In this document: one piece after another, positions 43,913-54,710 of the stretch | Position numbering within the stretch: the first letter of the stretch is position 1 | Layout of the letters: each line of letters opens with the position of its first letter | Assembly: GCA_029718625.1 (NCBI GenBank) | Contig: CM056391.1 | Location: forward strand, 26,390,281-26,454,280 | DNA: 64,000 nt | Reading direction: 5' to 3' | DNA from: Synaphobranchus kaupii | Taxonomy: Eukaryota; Chordata; Actinopteri; Anguilliformes; Synaphobranchidae | Translations under genes and position numbers: made by a program | The notes under the pieces: model-generated | What the model was told of the DNA's origin: nothing | The model's input: only the letters and a program-made list of their open reading frames with translations | Databases searched by the model: none

Positions 43913-45339
43913 AAACCTTGACCCATATACAAACGAGAGAAAGGTTTAACTCAGGAACCAGTCTATTGTATTGCTAATCTAGTCTCCTTGGTTGGAATAG
44001 GCCTTGATTACTCACTCCCAGCTGCTATTCTATAATTGAATACTATGCCTATCAGTGGCGATGAGTCACTGCTTACACTTACGTTTTAACCTACATTGTA
44101 TTTATGATAAGTTAGTTGATTTGGCCAGTGGCGTGGTTGATTTGCCAGTGTTTGAGTGGATCATGTCAACTTAAGAGTCTTACACTTCACCCAAGTCTGA
44201 CAAACAACATGAACACCTCATTTCCAAGAAGTGTGCCAGTGGCGGTGCTGTCCTGTCTTTGGTTGCCCTCTTTTGGCTTGGAGAGTCTTACCCGTCATGG
44301 GATCCCAAAACCACACCCAGCTGGACTTGTTGCCATATTCTGCCATGCTCTTACCTGGTGGAACTTATCATAATTACAATTTCCTTGAGAATTTAGACTA
44401 CTGATAATAAAAGTCAGCTGCCAGGAGGAGGTAGATCTAAGGACTACTTCATCCAATTTGATTGATGATGTCGCTAGAAACCCAAAATTCTGCTGCTTCA
44501 GAAATTAATACATACAATACAACATGAAACACAATAAGAACTAGACAAACACATACAGTTGCTTTGAATGTTACTCCCCACAGAAGGCTAGAGTAAGCAA
44601 TTATCATGCATCTGCTTTATCAGAGCATTATCCTTTACTTTGGTGTATGTTGCTTATGGTGTTCCCTTCTGTCAAGCTTTCCTGTAGACAAGTGTCCATC
44701 TGCAAAAACTGATTGGCCACTATTTCACTCAGCTTAACTTCATTTTTTCGGAGTTGCTTGGCATCTATCCAGTTGGAGAGGCCCAGCCCTGTTCCAGTAG
44801 CACAGAGGAGACCATCAGCTTCCATCCTGTTAATGGAGATTTCTGTTGATCTGCCAATGGGTTGGATGCAACAGCGCCATGGTATTTCAGAAATGTGGTT
44901 GTGAGCAGATCTTTGTACATCTCCGTCACACTTCCCCGCCTGCAGTGCTTGTCCATGTCAGGTGACTAAGCTGTCAATCAAGTTGACCAGGACTGGAACA
45001 TGGACCCGCTGGATGTTGTTGACCAGGACTCCTGGGTAGGCCTGTGTCATCACTCCAGACTGGGGGGCCAGCCGTTCCTCAGGACACTCTCTCTTCATCA
45101 CCATTGGTGGCAGCATCATTGTTATGAATACTGCCCACATTTTTGAAACGGATGTCTGGAAACATACAGAAAAATACAAACAATTAATACCCCCCCCCCC
45201 ATACATACAGTATGATTAACATTTGGATACAATTTACATTGGTCTGCATGATAGCATTTGTACCCCATTCTTTTCCTTCCCTTCATTGTAACCTTAAGAT
45301 CCATCCCCTGCAGGTGTCCACAATTTCATGTGGCCCTGC
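43913..45339 (-). other. Non-gag interior of the LTR element
   Basis: On the element's own strand there are only short frames (for example 44628-44825, 44765-44956, 44958-45206) separated by stops and shifts. I see no conserved pol motif. They could be remains of an env or accessory frame, but nothing identifies them. Confidence 0.5.
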
Positions 45340-46899
45340 CTAATTTGCATCCCAAGGCCCTTTCTGGAGGTAATTTTTGACCATGACCATAAACTCATGC
45401 AGTAGTTTATTCATTTCCTCATAGGTCAGAGTTGAAAGAGCAGAAGGAGAGATTTCTGATTGTGTTTGAAGGTAATTTTTGACCACAACTATAAACTCAT
45501 GCAGTAGTTTATAGGTCAGAGTTGGAGCAGAGGGAGATATTTCTGACTGTGTTACAACTTTTCCTGTGTTTTGCTGTTTTGGATTCTGCCCTGCAGCACC
45601 CCCACCCCGTGACCAGCAGTCCCTTTTAAAATGCCCAATCCTACCACAGTTGTGGCAAGCATCTCTAGACGTCTTATGACCCTCATTAGTGACAACAGCT
45701 GAAACCTTTTTGTTACTGGGGACACTATGTGTAGTTTCATACCAACTAGATAGAAGACTACAGACATCAGCAAATGTCAAATTGTTTGCTTTTTGTTTTT
45801 GATTTAATGCAAGCTTTGTTGCATCATTTACTATGTCATCATACTGTTGTATGATTAATGCAAGGAAAGCTGGATCATTTCTGCCTGGATTTGGAATGCC
45901 AGAATTCCTGGTGTAACAATGGAACAAGCGGTTCATATAAGCTACTGGATTTTCACCTCTATTAGGTGTGGTGTTCTGTATTTGTTTCCAGTTGGGTTGT
46001 GGGTTGCCAATCATATCCAACAATGCAGACTCTCTCTGCTGGGCATTTGCCCACACACCATCTAAAGGTCCTTGAATATTTTCAGGTAGTGACTGAACTA
46101 GATCAGCAGGAATAGTTAACTGCAGAATCTGGCAACAATCCTGGTCATCTAGAGTTTGTGCTGTAGCCTGTCGTTTCAACTCGGCTAAATAATTCCGGGG
46201 ATCAGAGAAACCATCCCACTGACCAATGATTTTACACAAGTTCCCGAGTTCTGAGGTAGACAACGGAATGTGTTCCTGTACTGCCTCATATTCATAATTT
46301 GTAGCAGCGGTGCCCTCAGTGGCTCCTGCTGCTCTCCTATGTGTTTTGCGCCCTCTTATGCGGAAATGGGCTGCTTTAACTGGACCCACAGCAATGTGAC
46401 TTTCAGATGGATCTGAATCCGCCTCTTCTGAACTATCACAACTACTTTCAGAGTCGGTGTACTCAGGTAAATTAATACCCAAAGCAGCAACATGACACTG
46501 AATTTGTCTGAGCTTATCAGCAGAACTGTCCTTTATTACTGATCTACGCGCAACCTCTGGATTTTTTGCACTTTTTTCCCATAGCAACTCATAAGCGTTT
46601 TTACACTTGTCTAACTGTTTATTTATTGTGGCATTTACAGTTTTTGAGTCAGCCAAGCTTGTCCTCAGTGATGCCAACTGCTGCCGCAGTTCAATACTGT
46701 TATGTGCTGCTAAACAGCGCTCTGCCTGTCCTGCTGCATTCTCACTTCTAAGTGATTCAATGGTTTGTTGCTGTTCTGCATTCTCACTTCTAAGTGTTGC
46801 AATGGTTTTCTGCTGTTCAACACAGAGTTTCTCTGCTACTGACAAACGGCGTTTCAATTCATTTTCACCTTGCACCAGGGCTGCTAGTACATTTGCCAC
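45340..46899 (-). CDS. gag: Gag-like polyprotein of the LTR element
   Basis: An intact 519-codon frame. Residues about 5-115 form a coiled coil with heptad-like LRSENA repeats. An acidic, serine-rich linker (about 145-170) follows, then a capsid-like helical region (about 220-380, containing GENPVAYMNRLFHCYTR). A single CCHC zinc knuckle, CHNCGRIGHFKRDC (CX2CX4HX4C), lies around 415-428, as in retroviral and gypsy nucleocapsids. The C-terminus has a tandem duplication of about 30 residues starting TQSEISPSA and ending VKNYLQ. Gag would package element RNA into particles. No in-frame protease follows, so how it would be processed is unclear. Intact reading over 1.56 kb with young LTRs suggests recent activity. 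Confidence 0.85.
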   Translation of the reverse strand: MANVLAALVQGENELKRRLSVAEKLCVEQQKTIATLRSENAEQQQTIESLRSENAAGQAERCLAAHNSIELRQQLASLRTSLADSKTVNATINKQLDKCKNAYELLWEKSAKNPEVARRSVIKDSSADKLRQIQCHVAALGINLPEYTDSESSCDSSEEADSDPSESHIAVGPVKAAHFRIRGRKTHRRAAGATEGTAATNYEYEAVQEHIPLSTSELGNLCKIIGQWDGFSDPRNYLAELKRQATAQTLDDQDCCQILQLTIPADLVQSLPENIQGPLDGVWANAQQRESALLDMIGNPQPNWKQIQNTTPNRGENPVAYMNRLFHCYTRNSGIPNPGRNDPAFLALIIQQYDDIVNDATKLALNQKQKANNLTFADVCSLLSSWYETTHSVPSNKKVSAVVTNEGHKTSRDACHNCGRIGHFKRDCWSRGGGAAGQNPKQQNTGKVVTQSEISPSAPTLTYKLLHEFIVVVKNYLQTQSEISPSALSTLTYEEMNKLLHEFMVMVKNYLQKGPWDAN

Positions 46900-47858
46900 T
46901 TTGATCCTTCGAGCCTCCCTCTCTCTCGGGCGCAGCTCCAGGCTGGATCCCTTTCCACTGAGTTCCTTCCACCCGACTCCTCTGAGTGAAGGACCCTCAG
47001 CCTCTCTGCTTCCCAGGCGTCTCCTTTTCAGAAACCCTGATCACAGAAAGCACTGCTCGCTTACTAACGCATTCGGTTTCAGCTTACAGTGGCCTGACTG
47101 TACATTGAGCCGAGCGCAGCGGCCAAGGGCTCCACTTCAGGGACGCCACTCATGGTCTTACTGCTCTATGCGACCCGACCGGCCGGTGACCCAGTCGATA
47201 GCGATCCCCAGCCCAGCGTCTAAACACCGAGCCCCGTAGTGGTAACCAGCCACCCAGTTGGGAACCGACGGTCTGATCCCTATCCCACCTTGCTATGGGT
47301 ATAGAAACTTTGACCGTTTTCACCAGCCTTGCCTGTTCACAGAGGTCGTCTCTTACGCCCCTCTGCTAGGTGTGGACTGTCATCCACGTACCACGCAGTG
47401 CCTGCATACTTACACGCGACAACTACGCCGACTAGATGGTACCACGGCAGTATGTCAATTCATACTTCATCAGACACGGGGGCCTTCAGTCTTCTCCCCT
47501 GCACTATATAACGTTTTTAACGTGCCCTCGGAACTTTGCAATTCCGCCGCCGCCTGTTAAGCACTAGGTTCGGGGTGCCTAATCCCCTGCCTAATGCTTA
47601 TGTTTTTTATTTTTACATTTACTATTGCGCTCTGTACACGCTTCCTCAAGCCAAACTAGAGGATCTGATATTTCTAACAGAGATCCATAGGGTCCCTCTT
47701 TGCAATGTTTTGCAATATAATCAATGGCCCACTCCATCATTCTAGGTTCTGAGTACACCTATGTACAATATACCTAGTGTGGTGGTTTACCTCAAGGACA
47801 CAGGATAAATGTGGGATACCCTGCTGGTACTTTTTCCCAAAAAACCCAGTTCCTCTCA

Positions 47859-48062
47859 CAGCGGTGTCAAACTCGTTCCATCGAGGGCCGAGTGTATGCA
47901 AGTTTTTGTTCTAACCATGCTCTACACCAGCTGATTCCACTAATTAGTTCACCTCCTTGGTTGAAGAGCTGAGCTAATTAGTGAAATCAGCTGGTGTAGG
48001 GCACGGTTGGAACAAAAACCTGCATACACTCGGCCCTCGATGGAATGAGTTTGACACCCCTG
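47859..48062. mobile_element. Near-perfect palindromic MITE inside the LTR element leader
   Basis: Ends CAGCGGTGTCAAACTCGTTC and the complement of CAGGGGTGTCAAACTCATTC. Arms run about 90 bp, sharing CCATCGAGGGCCGAGTGTAT and CTACACCAGCTGATT, around a short centre. hAT-like CAGGGGTGT ends; target duplication not clear. It sits in the untranslated leader, so it either jumped into this copy or travels with the family. Confidence 0.85.
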
Positions 48063-48530
48063 CTCTACAAACACACCTCCCGCTTAACCCTGTAAAGCTA
48101 CCTTTTACTGTTAAACAGGTCAGAATTTACTTATTAAATTCCCAGGAGAATTATCATGCCTAAGTCTTGAATTTGCTCCTAAATCTGTGCTATTTTGCTC
48201 ACCTTTGCCACAGCTGACAAATCACACTTGTTATATAACCATAAACTCAAATTATTATCCACAGCGGAATAATGCCGGAAAAAAACCCCGTTATACTTAC
48301 AAGGATTCCTCCTAGATTTGTTCGTCAAAAGAGGGCTTGCGATGGAGGTCCAGTTTGTCTTCCTTGCAGCAGCCGAAGGCCTGTATCCTCTCCGTGCAAC
48401 AAAAGACGTCCTGGCTTGGTGTGGCTGTAGAAAAGTTATTGGATTCTTTGTTGGTATAGAAAATTGAATGGTGCGGATTGTCTTGCTTGAAAATAAAAAG
48501 TTCTCCAATCGTCCCCGCTTTTCGTCTGTC

Positions 48531-48542
48531 GCTGGCTCGCCA
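48531..48542 (-). other. Primer-binding site, tRNA-Arg type
   Basis: On the - strand TGGCGAGCCAGC lies five bases inside the 5' LTR and is complementary to the 3' end GCTGGCTCGCCA of vertebrate tRNA-Arg(ACG). The match is 12 bases. Confidence 0.65.
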
Positions 48543-48547
48543 ATTTA

Positions 48548-48926
48548 TGTAGGAATTCTGTCCTTTGTAAAGTAAAACTTGGAGTTCCAAAGTTTAGGTC
48601 AATAGCAATTTAATTATAATGCAAAATAGTCTTCATTACAGTATACAAGATACTGGGTAATCGTAAGGCAGTTCAATCACAAAATAGTGTTGTGTGTGGT
48701 ACGAGCTTTATACCCCAAACAGGCAAACAAATGGACATTGTATGTGGTGTGGGAGGGAAGCAAATGGTTATTGTCACCTAGGTAAGCTGGCTAACTCCCG
48801 TCTTCACACCCTAGCGGTGTTGTCGTCACCAGGCTTTGTTTCTAACCCCCCTTGATCATTGAGTAAGGCTGATTGTGTTAGGTGACCATCCAAGAACATT
48901 GAAGCAGGAAATGTATTTTCCCTACA
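48548..48926 (-). repeat. 5' LTR
   Basis: Upstream LTR relative to the element's transcription on the - strand; should carry its promoter. Confidence 0.95.
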
Positions 48927-48930
48927 AGCA

Positions 48931-51060
48931 TCATCTAAATTTTGGATTTATGCTGACTGTTGCTACTTTGATCTTGAACGGTTGTTTCTCCTGACAAATT
49001 TTCCGATTGAACTCTATGGAAAAATAAGTCAGAAGAAACCCTTCAAGTTATCCATCCATATCTACTGCATATCTGGCGGCAGAGTGATGGTTTAAGGCTT
49101 GTTTGATACGTCAGACCCTTGATGACTTGGAGCCATTTAGCCAACCATGTGTTCCATACTGTTCCAATGTAATTTACAGCTAAATATAGTCCCACCCCCT
49201 AATTCCCATAGAGATCCATTCAAATGCAGTGAGTTTATAGTATCGCTTGTAGTACCAGGAATTAAGATATCAAGAGTATTTTGATATTATTGGGTCACAG
49301 ACATCAGGAATTCATGGCATGCAAAGGATATGCGACCAAATATTAAAAATGATTACTTTATTCTACATTATGTTAAACTGTCCAATATTTTTTGATGCCC
49401 GAAAATGGGGGGAACTATGTACAAAAGGTTCTATAATTTCTAAATGGTTCATCCAATATGGATGTAAATACCCTCATTTAAAGCAGACAGTCTGCACTTC
49501 AACCCCATTGTCATTGTATCCTTTCAAACTCAAAGTGCTAACAGTACAGAACCAAAATAACAAAAAATGTGTCACTGTCCATTGTGTCCAATGAATTATG
49601 GTGCTCACTGTAATTTACATGGGAATCTCTGAAACAGGCTTTCCCTGTGGCAAGGTCTTTCCAGCATTGACATTCAATTTGTGTATATTACTCCACACCA
49701 ACAGCATCATGTAATTTACATAAAATGTGGTCGATGCAAAAGAAAATACAATGTACAGAGAAAATATTCAATGTATGGTCATGAGTTTCACAGAGAAGTG
49801 CAACAACATTGAACATTATCCTTACTGCTTCTCTTGACTGATACCTGGTTCAGTAACCAAGCATTGATACATACTGTATGTCTAAAGTCTTTCCATGAAT
49901 TAGAACGACTTTAAAGCTTTTTCTTGGAACTAGTGGGCAGGGGCATACTTGCTATCAACACATTTCCTAATAACTGTTCTGGCAGGAATTAATGTGAAAT
50001 CTCAAAACCATAAAACCAACACATGCTGATTGCCTGTGTAGCAGTTTCACCCTTTGTCCACAAAACAGGTCCCTCCTCCCAAAGCCCCCAGTTCTAAACA
50101 TAAATTATTCATCATATGCATCTCTGCCTTTTCATTTTGCATATGTATGTATTGTTGACTGCACTTATCTGATTTCAATAAAAAACAGCTGTATACAATG
50201 TTCAGAATTCTATAAGAGAATGATAATTAAAAGAAATGGACATAGCTGGATCTTAATAAAGGTATGAAAACATCTATTTGAAGCCAATCTCCTACCAGGA
50301 CAAAGTCTGCAGTCATGTTCTAATACCTAGTATTCGATTTCCAGTGGGTACCATTTGTTGCCTAAAGCATGCTCCAACGAGAAAAAAACAGTGGGTTAAC
50401 TTCACATTCGGTCACGTTTCAGATGCATTTTGGTGCTGAATGGAATACTGTCTGCGTAATATTTCACCACATAGCCTACTATCCCACTGTGTTATGCCAT
50501 CATAGCTGAAGGACTGAAGATAATGTTTGTACTACCCCGTGTAGCTTCCATGGAACCCGCAGCTGAAGGGTTAACGGACACAGGGGTGACAAATGCACCA
50601 AAAATATGCGAATAAGTCTTTTCTATGGTTACCAAGTATAGGGAAGGGGAATTAGGTCAATCAATACAAGTGAAGAGTAGGGAAGCAAAATCAATTAAAA
50701 GGACAACCGGAATAGGCCTTCGGTTGTCCTTTTTTTAAATAAAAAAAAGAAGTTGTTTGGCGATACCAAAAAAAAAAAGGATTTTTGATTATAATGATAA
50801 AAAGAGAATTACACAAATTAACATCCATTTGTATAATGTAGCCTATCGACTAATGTTAGGAAAATATAAAGGTACTGCTGCGCAACGCATAACAAGTTAG
50901 TAGCTACAGATACTATCATTAGGCTATATATCGGTTAGCCTACTTTACCTTTGGTCGACTTATTTATATGAACTAGTTTGGAACAAACCTGCTCCAGCAA
51001 CGCATTCGGTGCATTACGTAGAAAATAGGTAGATTTCGTGAATTTGAGAATTAGCCTACG
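48931..51060. other. Intergenic upstream of mapk8ip1
   Basis: No gene recognised; one strong hairpin (listed). The 100-200 bp before the mapk8ip1 exon are expected to hold its promoter. Confidence 0.5.
50697..50733. repeat. Perfect 13-bp hairpin ending in a T-run
   Basis: AAAAGGACAACCG (50697-50709) and CGGTTGTCCTTTT (50721-50733) are perfect complements around an 11-nt loop, followed by more T. It looks like a terminator but in a vertebrate is more likely a transposon end or remnant. Confidence 0.7.
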
Positions 51061-51243
51061 TCAAATAGGTCTACTCGGTGGTTTTATGCCTGCAGTGCAC
51101 ACAGACTGTTCTGTGGAAATGAAAAATGTACTCCTCGCCCAGCAATTGCCTTCCCCCCTCCTCTAGTTCGGATTTCCTATCTCAGCATCAGTGTACCAGT
51201 ATTACTTTCTCGGAGGTAACGCATGGAGGAGTAGGGGCACAGA

Positions 51244-51326
51244 ATGGCGGACCGAGAGAAGAGAAAACACACATCACCTGGATCCCCTTTCCTGGGATTA
51301 CACATTGTTTCTCCTCCCAATTTCAG
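51244..51326 (+). CDS. mapk8ip1: mapk8ip1 (JIP1) first coding exon
   Basis: ATG at 51244 opens a frame reading MADREKRKHTSPG then SPFLGLHIVSPPNFR, ending AG|GTAAGG at 51326. Human JIP1 starts MAERE and reaches SPFLGLHIASPPNFR at exactly its exon 1 boundary, so the identity is firm despite only 28 residues. JIP1 is a cytoplasmic scaffold that holds MLK, MKK7 and JNK and links cargo to kinesin-1. The next exon should begin LTHDISLEEFEDED; I do not find it before 64000, so intron 1 exceeds 12.6 kb. The gene follows cry2 on the same strand, as in other vertebrates. Fish duplicates (1a/1b) cannot be told apart here. Confidence 0.92.
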
Positions 51327-53327
51327 GTAAGGAGAAAACGACTGTCAAAATGTCTGTTGTCTGATAGTAGGCTATTCGTGTTAAGCGGATGTGCCCGACT
51401 GAGGGACGGATTCTGGTTGCCGCTGTCAGATTGGTACTGCAGATAGAGAGGTATGCTCAGGCTTGTTGATATTGCTCACTTGACGATAGGCTGTCCCCTG
51501 GTTCAGTGAAGAAGGTTGTGAGTACATGGAGAGAGAATATCAACCGTGGCACACGGCACACTTGGAAACTGGTGCTTTTTGTTGTGTTGTTTTGCAAATT
51601 GACGGGCGTAGCCTAACTCCCTTAGGTAAAGACCAAGAATGGAAGCTCGTTCTTTGTAAAAGTGTACAATGAAACGATAAATGTGGATATTTGTGTCAAG
51701 AAGTTTCAGGGTTTTATACTAGGTGCATAAAGTAAATAACGAGGCATTGTACATATTTTTTTTATTTAAGAATGAAATTAGGCGTTATAAATCGTTTTTG
51801 AACAAGAAAAAAGGGATTTCTGCTTTTTGTGTTTGCTTACTTGAATGTGGTCATGGGAAAGCATACATATTTGATTTCAAATCACAGAACGACTGCCATA
51901 CCACTGCTGAGATGTACAGTAATTACCCATAATGTACCAATTACCAACTCAATACTTTGAAAATCAAATACAAACATAAAGGTCTATCCTCATACTACCT
52001 TTTTTAGTGAGAAAGCGCTTCAGCTTTATAGTATTATTTGTTAACATAGCCTGAAATAAAAATAAAAAATAGCATTTCAACAGTGCAACATGAGTTCTCT
52101 GTGACCAGGACAATACAATCATTTAAGAGAATTATGCTTAAAATTTGGGTTATAAAAGTGGCACAAATCATGCAAAGTATAATATTCACAACGTGTATGT
52201 ATTGTATATTTACTGTTGCAAAGCTGAGAGGAAAGTTGAGTTGAATGAAGAGCACTCTGTTATATCACCGGTGGACAGCCAGGTGATGTGTGGAATCTCA
52301 CTGGCTCTTGCCAGTGACCCATGGGTATTCAGAAATGCAGCGCATTGTGAAAATGTTGCCTCTGAAGCAATGTCCTGCTATGCAGAGCGGAGCTTGCCAG
52401 CGTGCTGTGATGCTTTGATTTGTCAAAGTGAGGATGAGCTGCGGTCGATGCACTACTGTGATCGTTGTGTCATTGGGAATAGTTCATTAACTGTACATCC
52501 TCTATGACTGGGAAATTACCATAACCAAATTCTGAATTTTTATATTGTTGAAATTGATTGGGATGAAGATTGTGTTGTTTCTTGTACATATATTCCCAAA
52601 GTGCTGCAAATGTCATGTCTTATGTCCAAGTTCCTGAAATCCTTCTTTATATTATATAGTGATTGAGGCAGAAACATCTAAAAATACCAGTATTGATCAC
52701 ATTGAGTGATTTACAAAAAGCGGGTTTATTTTTTCTGTAGTTTTTTTGTAATGCCATTGAGCTCATTATAGAGAGACCCAATGTGGCCTTGTGAGAGCCT
52801 GGTACATGACATATGGATGCAGTGACTTCCTGTGTGTTGATCCCAAATATACGTAAATCCCCTCAAGGCCATTTTTTCTCTTCTTAAACCCTTTCTGGAA
52901 TGTTCTGCAGAAATCCTCAGCACTTCCAGCACAGGGCAGAAACACAAAGGTGGAGTCATTTACATGCAACCCTTCGCAGAAATGGCTAAAATGTGGATTT
53001 TTATTTGGCATAAACATAATCTGATTAATGGAGTGTGGTACTGGAAGCCTGAACTGCAGCGGTTTTCTTAATCAAGGTTTGTTCTCCCACTGATGAAATA
53101 TGAAATATGGGAGGAAGATACTAATGGGATTATTGCTGCAATCTGTTTCGCTGTGGACCTCCAACCAGCAACCCAATTATTTGCATGCATGTGTGTTATA
53201 GGTGTGGTTATTTGTCTACTGTTTAAAATTTCAATTCACACAAAGCACCTCAGTAAGAAAACCTTCTTGAGTTGGATTCCCAATGGAATAATTTAGTACT
53301 TTTAACATTTTTTTTTTTTAAACCTGT

Positions 53328-53591
53328 GATATCTTATCCTCCGGGTACTCTGGTTTCCTGCCACAGTCCAAAGACTTGCAGGTTATGCTAATTGAGACTC
53401 TAAATTGCCCATAGGTATTAGTGTGTGTAAGTAAATGGTGTGTGTGCCCTGCGATGGATTTGCGACCTGTCCAGGGTGTATTCCTGCCTCTTGCCCAATG
53501 CATACTGGGATATGACCCCTCTACCCCCATCCCTGTCCCCTGACCAAGAATAAGCGGGTTAGATAATGGATGGATGGATGGATATCTTATC
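53328..53591 (+). mobile_element. 5'-truncated retrocopy with 11-bp target duplication
   Basis: The body (53339-53580) starts CTCCGGGTACTCTGG, passes GACTCTAAATTGCCCATAGG and GCGACCTGTCCAGGGTGTA, and ends in a (GGAT)n tail. This is a very common fish retroposon 3' half lacking its head. GATATCTTATC stands perfectly on both sides (53328-53338 and 53581-53591), the sign of target-primed reverse transcription. Confidence 0.9.
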
Positions 53592-54165
53592 TCTCAATAA
53601 AAACAAGGAGGTTGGGAATTTAAGATTCAAGAACAGAATTTGTTAATAAATCGCTCTGCATTGGAATTAGCAGTATGTGTAAACGTTAATGTCCTTCTTT
53701 AGGAATGAGGATCACATCTGTGCCCAGTTGAAAATCTCAAAAATGAAGGGGCACCATGCAATACGCCTTGTTAGTGAGAGGCTACTCTTATCTCCTCCAA
53801 AGCAGATTGTCTGCCTTTATTGCAGATGTTGCATGTAGGGTACAGTTTAATCTCAGGAGATTTTTGTATGTCTTAATCAGTGGGATGCTATTGAAGCTTA
53901 TGCACTGCTGGATAAATGGATAAAGAATAGAAGAGAGCTCTCCTCTTCTTCCCTCTTAGGAATTGGGTGTGGAAGATATTCTCCAATAAACCCTCATTGA
54001 GTAATCTTTGAGAGACAGGCTTTACTTTGAAGAAGCGCTTCGAACAGTTATTCCCTTTTTTTTGTTTTTAAAGAGACTGCACTCCAAAGGGTTTATATTT
54101 GGGAATCAATGTCCTTGGAATTGTTTTGACAGAGTTTAGGTAAATGATTTTCTATGCGCATTCCT

Positions 54166-54200
54166 ACTTGATGTAATGATTTTAGATCATTACATCAAGT
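54166..54200. repeat. Perfect 15-bp palindrome at a transposon edge
   Basis: ACTTGATGTAATGAT and ATCATTACATCAAGT are exact complements around a 5-nt loop, directly at the broken left edge of the Tc1 remnant. Confidence 0.8.
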
Positions 54201-54201
54201 A

Positions 54202-54710
54202 ATGAAGTTGCCGTTGCACCCGTCATGCATAGTGCCCACTGTACTAGCCTCTGGAGGCAGTGTTATGATCTGGGGTAGCTTCAATTGGTCAGGTCTAGGC
54301 TCAACACTGTTATGCAGCAATAAAATGTCAGCTGGGTACCTGAATGTACTGAATGACCAGGTTATCCCATCAATTGGCATATTCCAGGATGACAATGCCA
54401 AGATTCATCAGGCTCAAATTGTGAAAGAGTGGTTCAGGGAGCATGAGGACTAATTTTCACACATGAAGAGTCCTGACCTTAACCCCATTGAAAGTCTTTG
54501 GGATGTGCTGGTGAAGACTTTATGTAGTGGTTCGACTCTCCCGTCGTCAATACAAGATCTTGGCCAAAAATGGATGAACTCTGGACGGAAATAAATGTTG
54601 TGATGTTGCATAAGGTTGTCGAAACAATGCCACGACGAATGCGTGCCGTAATCAAAGCTAAAGGCGGTCCAGTGAAATATAGTGTGCAACTTTTTTTTGG
54701 CCAGGCAGTG
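54202..54710 (+). pseudogene. Tc1-like transposase fragment (3' part)
   Basis: Reads [38 protein letters not shown], then after a stop at 54451 SPDLNPIESLWDVL, and after a frameshift near 54568 a tail to VKYSVQLFF. The second catalytic D and the E (NPIES) remain; the DNA-binding half and the first D are gone. The right end TTTGGCCAGGCAGTG|TA at about 54693-54712 is a Tc1 inverted terminus; no left terminus is found. A different family from the 13.4-kb copy. Confidence 0.88.

Larger units (their letters stand above)
43522..48926 (-). mobile_element. LTR retroelement with gag only, 5.4 kb
   Basis: Two 379-bp direct repeats (43522-43900 and 48548-48926) start TGTAGGAATTC and end TTTTCCCTACA and differ at only about five bases. 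AGCA flanks both sides (43518-43521 and 48927-48930), a 4-bp target duplication. Read on the - strand: 5' LTR, a primer-binding site for tRNA-Arg, a 1.6-kb leader, one intact gag frame, about 1.4 kb of short broken frames, a polypurine tract and the 3' LTR. No reverse transcriptase, integrase or protease motif is visible, so it most likely moves, if at all, with enzymes from a related full element. Whether it belongs to Ty3/gypsy or to endogenous retroviruses I cannot decide. Confidence 0.92.

Noticed and set aside
46607..47239. 210-codon + frame opposite the gag region
   Set aside because: Antisense to gag and its leader; serine/proline-rich with no recognisable domain.
52145..52507. 120-codon + frame considered as a mapk8ip1 exon
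   Set aside because: Cysteine-rich, no JIP1 similarity, and it lacks the expected LTHDISLEEF start of exon 2.
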